In this document: positions 16,243 through 20,795 of the stretch, piece by piece | Layout: each line of letters starts with the position of its first letter | How positions within the stretch are numbered: position 1 is the stretch's first letter | Source: JAAURS01 sp031362245 | GTDB lineage: Bacteria; Cyanobacteriota; Cyanobacteriia; Thermosynechococcales; Thermosynechococcaceae | Direction of reading: 5' to 3' | DNA: 20,795 bases | NCBI GenBank assembly: GCA_031362245.1 | Contig: JANLSD010000091.1 | Coordinates: 1-20,795, forward strand | The notes under the pieces: model-generated | Databases searched by the model: none | What the model was told of the DNA's origin: nothing | Seen by the model: the letters and a program-made list of their open reading frames with translations, nothing else | Translations under genes and position numbers: made by a program

Positions 16243-16281
16243 ATTTAAGTAAACACTAGACTTACTTAAATAAGCTATAAT
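16243..16281 (+). promoter_or_regulatory. Hairpin and -10 box directly before tnpB
   Basis: ATTTAAGTAA (16243-16252) and TTACTTAAAT (16262-16271) are a perfect 10-bp inverted repeat with a 9-nt loop. A consensus TATAAT follows at 16276-16281, only 6 nt before the tnpB ATG. If it is the -10 box, the transcript would start at about the start codon (leaderless). The hairpin could be the left-end structure of the element or an operator. No good -35 box is visible. Confidence 0.45.
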
Positions 16282-16287
16282 CCTGTC

Positions 16288-17565
16288 ATGCTTACCATGA
16301 ATTACCAGTTCCGCGTTTATCCAAACTTTGAGCAAGAACTCCGCATGGTGTCTTGGCTTGAGACTTGTCGCGGCGTTTATAACTACGCATTGGGTGAACG
16401 TAAGGACTGGATAAAGTCTCGTAAGTGCGATATCAACTCTTGTTCTGTTGTGTCTGAGTACATTATTGGTGCTGAGGTTCCTTATCCTGATTACTACAAG
16501 CAGCAAAATGCTTTGACGGCAATCAAGGCTAAGTTTCCTCATCTCAAAGATGTACAGTCTCAGGTGATTCAAGAGCCATTGAGACGGGTTGACATGGCTT
16601 TTGTTGCCATGAAAGCACGAGGGCATGGTTTCCCTAGGTTCAAAAAGTACGGTCAGTATCGTTCTTTTATATTTCCTCAATTCAAGGAAAATCCAGTAAA
16701 AGATAGCCGCATCAAGCTTCCTAAGATTGGTGAAATGCCCATCGTTTTGCATCGTCCAATCCCAGATGGGTTTGAGGTCAAAACAGTGCGGGTGATTCGT
16801 AAACATTCCGGTTGGTGTGTCACGCTTTGTCTTCAGTGCGATGTCTCTATCCCAGATGTACCGCCTCATGGCAATGCCATTGGGATTGATGTTGGGCTGA
16901 GTTATTTTCTGTCTACCAGTGATGGTGAACAAATTGCTAGACCGCGTTTCTTTGACAAACTGCACCGCAAGCTAGAATTGCTGCAACGCTGTTTGCAACG
17001 GAAACAAAAGCGCTCTAACACTCGTGCCAAGTTGATTGCGAAAATAGGCAAAGTTCACGAACAGATTGCGGCCTGTCGTTTGGATTGGCAATTCAAGTTG
17101 GCTCATTATCTGTGCGATCGCGCTGGCATGATTTTTGTCGAAGATTTGGATTTCCGAATCATGGCAAAAGGCATGTTGGGTAAACACACCCTTGATGCAA
17201 GCTTGGGTCAATTTGTGAACAAAGTCTTGCCGTGGGTGTGCTTTAAGCGCGGTGTCTATTATGGCAAAGTTGACCCAAATGGCACGTCTCAAACCTGTCC
17301 TGACTGTGGAGCCAGGGTGAAGAAGGATTTGAGTGTGCGCCTTCATGAGTGTCATGAGTGTGGGTCGCTCAAGCCAAGAGATGTTGCAGCAGGTCAGGTT
17401 ATATGCGCCCGTGGACTATCGGGTGTTGAAATTGCGAGTGGAGCCGAGGTATCGGGGGTATGGGAAACCATATCTAGACAACTGGCGATGAAGCTCGAAG
17501 ATTCCAAGAGCGATCTTGGGAAGCCCGCGTTGTATGCGCGTTGCCCTGAGCTTGTCGAAGGGTAG
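16288..17565 (+). CDS. tnpB: TnpB, RNA-guided nuclease of IS200/IS605 family
   Basis: 425 residues. TnpB is a RuvC-type DNA endonuclease guided by an RNA from the element's right end (omega RNA) and is an ancestor of Cas12. The three catalytic acids are present: D201 in AIGIDVG, E285 in FVEDLDF, D365 in PRDVAAGQ. The zinc ribbon is C337-C340 and C355-C358 (CPDCG...CHECG). The usual DRD before the last motif is KPRD here, but the catalytic Asp is kept. Length fits the family, so the gene looks intact. An alternative start at 16297 (MNYQFRVYP) is equally plausible; no ribosome site is seen. The final residues CPELVEG are encoded by the flanking inverted repeat, so the natural C-terminus may be accidental. 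No tnpA nearby. Its HIP1 copy near 17114 hints that it has been in a cyanobacterial genome for some time. Confidence 0.93.
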   Translation: MLTMNYQFRVYPNFEQELRMVSWLETCRGVYNYALGERKDWIKSRKCDINSCSVVSEYIIGAEVPYPDYYKQQNALTAIKAKFPHLKDVQSQVIQEPLRRVDMAFVAMKARGHGFPRFKKYGQYRSFIFPQFKENPVKDSRIKLPKIGEMPIVLHRPIPDGFEVKTVRVIRKHSGWCVTLCLQCDVSIPDVPPHGNAIGIDVGLSYFLSTSDGEQIARPRFFDKLHRKLELLQRCLQRKQKRSNTRAKLIAKIGKVHEQIAACRLDWQFKLAHYLCDRAGMIFVEDLDFRIMAKGMLGKHTLDASLGQFVNKVLPWVCFKRGVYYGKVDPNGTSQTCPDCGARVKKDLSVRLHECHECGSLKPRDVAAGQVICARGLSGVEIASGAEVSGVWETISRQLAMKLEDSKSDLGKPALYARCPELVEG

Positions 17566-17571
17566 CATCAA
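17495..17571 (+). ncRNA. Candidate omega RNA (guide scaffold) region at tnpB 3' end
   Basis: By analogy with characterised TnpB systems, the guide RNA overlaps the 3' end of tnpB and ends at the element's right boundary. Here TTCCAAGA (17502-17509) pairs with TCTTGG-G-AA (17514-17522) around a GCGA loop, with one bulged G, and GGGAAGCCCGCG follows. The guide would begin after the right end, which I cannot place exactly. Expression and boundaries are inferred. Confidence 0.3.
17540..17569 (+). repeat. Right degenerate inverted repeat flanking tnpB
   Basis: Contains GCCCTGAGCTTGTCGAAGGG (17543-17562), read in the tnpB frame as PELVEG before the stop. It is the inverted partner of 16170-16192. 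Confidence 0.6.
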
Positions 17572-17658
17572 CGTCGGGAGGATGTCACACAAAGATTAAT
17601 AAAGTTTTTCTCAAAAACCCTTAAAATTGCCGAGTAAGGTCTAAAAATCAACCGATAT

Positions 17659-17663
17659 AGGAG
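17659..17663 (+). promoter_or_regulatory. Ribosome binding site of the BON gene
   Basis: AGGAG lies 8 nt before ATG 17672, a strong Shine-Dalgarno sequence that fixes this start. Confidence 0.7.
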
Positions 17664-17671
17664 TTTGGATC

Positions 17672-17998
17672 ATGGGTTTTTTACAGCGCATGTTTGGACA
17701 AGAAAAGCCCGCAGAGGCTGCTGCAACAACGCCTGCTGAAGGAGAGGCGATCGCCCCAGAGCGGGTTGGGCTGAATGGTGAATATGACGAAAGCGGCTTA
17801 GCAAAACGGGTTGCCCTCGCCTTTGATGAAAGCGCTGAACTTTCCGATGAAAATAACCTATGGGTTGCCCAAACCAGCGGTACGGTTGTTCTCAAAGGGA
17901 CGGTTTCTAGCCAGGATGTACTCAATTCGATGATTGAAATTGCCAATTCAGTCAATGGTTCAACGTCCGTTGATTCGTCTCAAGTGACCGTGGCTTAA
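17672..17998 (+). CDS. Small BON-domain protein
   Basis: 108 residues, acidic. Residues 1-32 are a short amphipathic start (MGFLQRMFGQ) followed by an Ala/Glu/Pro-rich linker. Residues ~40-108 form one BON domain (alpha-beta-alpha-beta): the helix LAKRVALAFDES, the strand pair around LWVAQTSGTVVLKGTVSS, and the final helix and strand with SVNGSTSVDSSQVTV. BON domains bind membranes, phospholipids or other envelope partners and are frequent in stress-related proteins such as OsmY. No signal peptide or lipobox, so the protein appears cytoplasmic and perhaps membrane-peripheral via its N-terminus. A strong AGGAG ribosome site and a strong terminator (18018-18067) make it a complete single-gene unit. 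The exact role is not known. Confidence 0.82.
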   Translation: MGFLQRMFGQEKPAEAAATTPAEGEAIAPERVGLNGEYDESGLAKRVALAFDESAELSDENNLWVAQTSGTVVLKGTVSSQDVLNSMIEIANSVNGSTSVDSSQVTVA

Positions 17999-18017
17999 AT
18001 CAACGTTTGTAAAAATT

Positions 18018-18067
18018 CTAAAAATCCCCCAAGTCCTTTATAAGAAAGAGACTTGGGGGATTTTTAG
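18018..18067. terminator. Bidirectional intrinsic terminator between the BON gene and murA
   Basis: CTAAAAATCCCCCAAGTC (18018-18035) is the exact reverse complement of GACTTGGGGGATTTTTAG (18050-18067): an 18-bp stem with a 14-nt loop. It is GC-rich inside and ends in a T-run on both strands, so it can stop the plus-strand BON transcript and the minus-strand murA transcript. Confidence 0.93.
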
Positions 18068-18077
18068 TCAATCAGAA

Positions 18078-19415
18078 TTAAGAAACGCCAGCAAGGACGG
18101 GTGAGACTTGACTTTGAACGCGCTCAACGCGAGCGCCCAAGCCTCGGAGCTTCGCCTCAATGTTTTCATAGCCTCGGTCTAGATACTGAAGTCCAGAAAT
18201 CGTGGTTTGGCCTTCCGCTGCGAGTGCCGCGACAACCAGCGCCGCAGAGGCTCTCAAATCTGTCCCTGACACAGGCGCGCCAGACAAGAAGGGAACGCCA
18301 CGAATAACCGCATGATTACCCTTTACCTTGATATGGGCACCCATGCGAATCAGTTCTGGAACGTGGCCTAATCGGTTTTCAAAGACGGTTTCGGTAATGA
18401 CGCTATTGCCTTCGCACAGGGTCAGCAGGGACATAAATAGCGCCTGCATGTCTGTGGGGAACCCAGGATAGGGAAGGGTTTCGATATCAGTGCCGCGATG
18501 GAGTAGCCCTGGCACGATGCGGAGGGCGTTACGGTCTTCTTGAACGACGCCCACGCCAATGTCTTTTAGCTTGGCGATCGCCGCAAACAGATGCTCTGGC
18601 ACCACGTTTGTGACCGTAATCTCAGACTGGGTAATGGCACCCGCAATCAAAAAGGTTCCGGCTTCAATGCGATCGGGGATGATGGTGTGATCGACCCCGT
18701 GCATTTTTTCGACGCCGTCAATCACAATGGTATTGCTTCCTGCACCGGAAATTTTGGCTCCCATTGCATTGCAGAAATCGGCCAGATCAATCACTTCTGG
18801 CTCTTGGGCTGCATTTTCAAGAATGGTTTGGCCCTCAGCTAAGGCCGCAGCCATCATGAGGGTTTCCGTTGCGCCCACGCTGGGGTAATCCATGTAGATG
18901 TGGGCACCCTTGAGGCGACGGGCAAAGGCATTTACCACGCCATGCTCAATGTATACTTCAGCACCCATTTTCTGAAGGCCACGAACGTGGAGTTCAACGG
19001 GACGGGCACCAATGGCACAGCCACCTGGCATGGGCATTTTGGCAACGCCAGTACGGGCGAGTAACGGGCCAATGGCAAAGAAGCTAGCGCGTAACTGACT
19101 GACCAGTTCGTAGGGGGCTTCGGTTTTGGTGATGTGGCTGGCATCAATCATAAGGCCATCGCTATTGCGCTGAAGCTTGACCCCTAAGGCCGATAGAATT
19201 TGACCCATGCTTTCAATATCAGCCAGGGCGGGAATATTGCGGAGTTGACAAGCATCTGAGGCCAGTAAAGCGCCCGTCATGAGGACAAGTGCGGAATTTT
19301 TTGCCCCGCTAATGGAAACATCTCCCTTCAAAGATGATCGACCCCAAATGCGGAGAACGGGTTTTTCTTCCTGAACAGAGGTCGTATCATTCAATAAGCT
19401 TTGAGAGAGAGTCAT
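18078..19415 (-). CDS. murA: MurA, UDP-N-acetylglucosamine 1-carboxyvinyltransferase
   Basis: First committed step of peptidoglycan synthesis: transfers enolpyruvate from PEP to UDP-GlcNAc in the cytoplasm. 445 residues from ATG 19415, slightly longer than the ~420 usual because of an N-terminal leader of about 25 residues. Motifs: SGAKNSAL with K39 (substrate contact), the mobile-loop PGGCAIGARPVELH with C133 (the residue alkylated by fosfomycin), and GFPTDMQALF with the general acid/base Asp. The frame is open to GTG 19433, but GAGGA (plus-strand TCCTC 19423-19427) lies 7 nt before ATG 19415, which decides the start. Convergent with the BON gene and sharing its terminator; divergent from the permease gene. 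Confidence 0.97.
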   Translation of the reverse strand: MTLSQSLLNDTTSVQEEKPVLRIWGRSSLKGDVSISGAKNSALVLMTGALLASDACQLRNIPALADIESMGQILSALGVKLQRNSDGLMIDASHITKTEAPYELVSQLRASFFAIGPLLARTGVAKMPMPGGCAIGARPVELHVRGLQKMGAEVYIEHGVVNAFARRLKGAHIYMDYPSVGATETLMMAAALAEGQTILENAAQEPEVIDLADFCNAMGAKISGAGSNTIVIDGVEKMHGVDHTIIPDRIEAGTFLIAGAITQSEITVTNVVPEHLFAAIAKLKDIGVGVVQEDRNALRIVPGLLHRGTDIETLPYPGFPTDMQALFMSLLTLCEGNSVITETVFENRLGHVPELIRMGAHIKVKGNHAVIRGVPFLSGAPVSGTDLRASAALVVAALAAEGQTTISGLQYLDRGYENIEAKLRGLGARVERVQSQVSPVLAGVS

Positions 19416-19467
19416 GGGTTTGTCCTCACACACCTAGATTTGCCGAAAAAAGCAAACGATGGTCTAG

Positions 19468-19495
19468 ATTCTACCTGAAAGAGTGAATTCTGCAA
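19468..19495 (-). promoter_or_regulatory. Possible promoter of murA
   Basis: On the minus strand TTGCAG (19490-19495) and TAGAAT (19468-19473) are 16 nt apart, a fair sigma-70-like pair, about 50 nt upstream of the murA start. The -10 differs from consensus at one position; the -35 is weaker. Confidence 0.4.
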
Positions 19496-19538
19496 CATTA
19501 AAATATTTTGATTCTTTAAGAAAACTGTGACTTGAACC

Positions 19539-20432
19539 ATGACTTTTGTGAAAACCCGTCGGACTCGATTCCTTAAAACCCTTTCCCAGTCTGGGTTATC
19601 AACGCAATTTATGGCAGTGGGCATTGTGTTGACCGCGCTCTATATTTTTGCGGCGCTGTTCTCCCCCTTGTTCCAATCCATCGGTTGGCTCCAAGATCCG
19701 ACGGTGTTTCTGACCAATACGTTTAACGAGCCGCCTTCATTGAGCCACTGGTTTGGCACGGATACCCAGGGCTATGATGTGTTTTCTAGGACGTTGTTTG
19801 GGTCTCAAGTTGCCCTCCAGGTGGTGGTGGTGGCGACGATGTTTAGCCTGTTGATTGGAGTGCCGCTGGGGTTAATTAGCGGTTATTTAGGGGGGCGTTT
19901 AGACCGCGCCCTGCTGTTTTTGATGGATACCATTTATACGCTGCCAGGGTTATTGCTATCAGTGACGGTGGCGTTTGTGCTGGGGCGTGGGGTGCTGAAT
20001 GCGGCGATCGCCCTCAGTGTGGCCTATGTGCCGCAATACTACCGCGTGGTACGCAATCATACTGTCAGCGTAAAGACCGAGCTGTTTGTCGAGGCAGCGC
20101 AAGCAACGGGGGCTTCTCCGTGGCGTGTATTGACACGATATTTGCTGCTCAATGTTATCCAAAGTGTACCCGTACTATTCACATTAAATGCAGCGGATGC
20201 AATTTTGACTTTGGCAGGGCTTGGCTTCTTGGGGCTGGGGCTACCGGAGGAGGTGCCGGAGTGGGGCCACGATTTGCAGCGAGCGCTGGGTGGTCTATCG
20301 ACGGGGATTTGGTGGACAACGCTGTTTCCAGGGCTGGCGATGACGTTTTTAGTGGTGGGGCTATCGTTGGTGGGAGAGGGGTTGAATGATTTGGTTAATC
20401 CGCTACTGCGTCGTAATAGTTGGCGACAGTAG
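19539..20432 (+). CDS. ABC transporter permease, DppC/OppC type
   Basis: 297 residues; inner-membrane permease of the dipeptide/oligopeptide/nickel (BPD_transp_1) importer class. A basic N-terminus (1-20) precedes TM1 at about 24-45. The OppC-type signature HWFGTDTQGYDVFSR spans 70-84, and further helices lie around 92-115, 125-148, 152-165, 210-235 and 258-280. The ATPase-docking EAA loop is EAAQATGASPWRV (185-197). Full length for the family. No ATPase, DppB partner or binding protein gene is visible in the window, so the rest of the transporter is probably encoded elsewhere, as is common in cyanobacteria. Start ATG 19539 has no clear ribosome site but gives the normal cytoplasmic N-terminus. 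The ligand cannot be deduced. Confidence 0.9.
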   Translation: MTFVKTRRTRFLKTLSQSGLSTQFMAVGIVLTALYIFAALFSPLFQSIGWLQDPTVFLTNTFNEPPSLSHWFGTDTQGYDVFSRTLFGSQVALQVVVVATMFSLLIGVPLGLISGYLGGRLDRALLFLMDTIYTLPGLLLSVTVAFVLGRGVLNAAIALSVAYVPQYYRVVRNHTVSVKTELFVEAAQATGASPWRVLTRYLLLNVIQSVPVLFTLNAADAILTLAGLGFLGLGLPEEVPEWGHDLQRALGGLSTGIWWTTLFPGLAMTFLVVGLSLVGEGLNDLVNPLLRRNSWRQ

Positions 20433-20492
20433 GGCAGGCATTCCAGGCTAAAATCTCCATCGGTTGGATGCAGCATCGGTCATTTGCATGAA

Positions 20493-20683
20493 TTATTCAT
20501 CTGGTTGGGGTGGATGCCAACCGACGGAAGTCCAAGCTTGTCTGACGGTTACGGCATAAATATTGTTGAGCTGTAGGGCTAAAACGGTAGCACGACCACA
20601 AGGTGTCGAGCCGACAATATAAGCGCTATCTTCAGACCAGGTGAAGTGTTGTGACCCTGGTTGACTGACAAAACTTTTCGCTT
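20493..20683 (-). pseudogene. 3' remnant of an unrecognised minus-strand gene, cut by a palindromic repeat
   Basis: On the minus strand a frame ending at TAA 20493-20495 gives about 60 residues of protein-like sequence: SFVSQPGSQHFTWSEDSAYI, then VGSTPCGRATVLALQLNN, then WTSVGWHPPQPDE at the end. Upstream it enters the palindromic repeat at 20684, and the open frame stops at TGA (20790-20792) without any start codon. It is either the tail of a gene interrupted by repeat insertion or a frame extended by chance. I do not recognise the family. Confidence 0.35.
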
Positions 20684-20795
20684 GGCGGTTGAAACCGCAG
20701 CTACAAGAACGAAATCCACCTACGTGGATTGCTGGAACCCTTGGTATATTTAGTCTGCGTAGGCAGACTTTGTTCTTGTAGGCGCGATTTCAATC
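20684..20795. repeat. Nested palindromic interspersed repeat (MITE-like), reaches the window edge
   Basis: Both ends are inverted copies of each other: CTACAAGAAC (20701-20710) pairs exactly with GTTCTTGTAG (20772-20781). Each half has its own hairpins: GCGGTT/AACCGC (20685-20690 with 20693-20698) and AATCCAC/GTGGATT (20713-20719 with 20724-20730) on the left; AGTCTGC/GCAGACT (20752-20758 with 20763-20769) and GCGATT..AATC (from 20784) on the right. The layout resembles non-coding interspersed repeats common in filamentous cyanobacteria. The right end is probably 2-3 bases outside the window. Confidence 0.8.

Larger units (their letters stand above)
16164..17579 (+). mobile_element. tnpB-only IS200/IS605-type unit (boundaries approximate)
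   Basis: The unit consists of tnpB, upstream structured DNA and a pair of degenerate inverted repeats (16170-16192 and 17540-17569). The octamer CGTCGGGA occurs at 16164-16171 and again at 17572-17579, just outside or overlapping the repeats. No tnpA is present, so the unit cannot move by itself. True IS200/IS605 ends make no target duplication, so the octamers may be coincidence or may mark a different carrier element. The exact ends are not determined. Confidence 0.5.

Noticed and set aside
16081..16965. 294-residue minus-strand frame antisense to tnpB
   Set aside because: It overlaps the intact tnpB gene and the palindrome block, has no recognisable domain, and begins inside the coding part of tnpB; a shadow frame.
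20488..20559. 23-codon plus-strand ORF starting MNYSSGWGG
   Set aside because: Very short, no ribosome site, and overlaps the more protein-like minus-strand tail.
16111..20795. CRISPR array suggested by the many short repeats
   Set aside because: The repeats are palindromes of differing sequence and irregular spacing, with no repeat-spacer periodicity and no cas gene.

Overview
This is a cyanobacterial chromosome segment. The palindrome GCGATCGC (HIP1, the highly iterated palindrome of many cyanobacteria) occurs at least fifteen times, for example at 351, 1089, 4642, 5152, 5464, 5896, 6204 and 6458, and further copies lie in the second half. The gene content fits too: a giant Ser/Thr-His kinase of the cyanobacterial HstK type, TrmFO, a GHL10-type secreted protein and a BON protein. 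Moderate GC and many palindromic interspersed repeats suggest a filamentous or Leptolyngbya-like genome, but the species cannot be read from the sequence.

Layout. The N-terminal 400 codons of a ComEC/Rec2 DNA-uptake channel run leftwards off the window (1-1200, minus). A divergent 297-bp gap follows. Then comes a tight four-gene signalling operon on the plus strand (1498-9885): a 1828-residue Ser/Thr kinase/ATPase/GAF/histidine kinase, a stand-alone receiver, a receiver-histidine kinase, and a receiver-GGDEF diguanylate cyclase. Overlaps or 2-3 nt gaps join the genes, so the operon looks like one phosphorelay ending in c-di-GMP synthesis. A 346-bp gap with a perfectly spaced 15-bp tandem repeat and a strong hairpin leads to a cytochrome P450 with an unusual I-helix, then an FkbM-type methyltransferase. 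Convergent to these lie trmFO and a secreted GHL10-family protein (12863-15898, minus).

The most repeat-rich stretch is about 16000-17600: a string of small palindromes, then a tnpB gene (RNA-guided nuclease of IS200/IS605-type elements) with no tnpA. A pair of degenerate inverted repeats and an 8-bp direct repeat flank it. Beyond it are a small BON-domain gene and, convergent, murA, separated by an 18-bp-stem bidirectional terminator. Divergent from murA is a DppC/OppC-type ABC permease. The last 110 bases are a nested palindromic interspersed repeat that appears to interrupt the 3' part of a minus-strand reading frame.

How the genes work together: only the signalling operon is clearly a functional unit. 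The housekeeping genes (trmFO, murA, comEC) look independently placed. No rRNA, tRNA or CRISPR array was seen. The least ordinary items are the complete kinase-to-c-di-GMP operon, the acid-less P450, the tnpB unit with its flanking repeats, and the palindromic element at the right edge.
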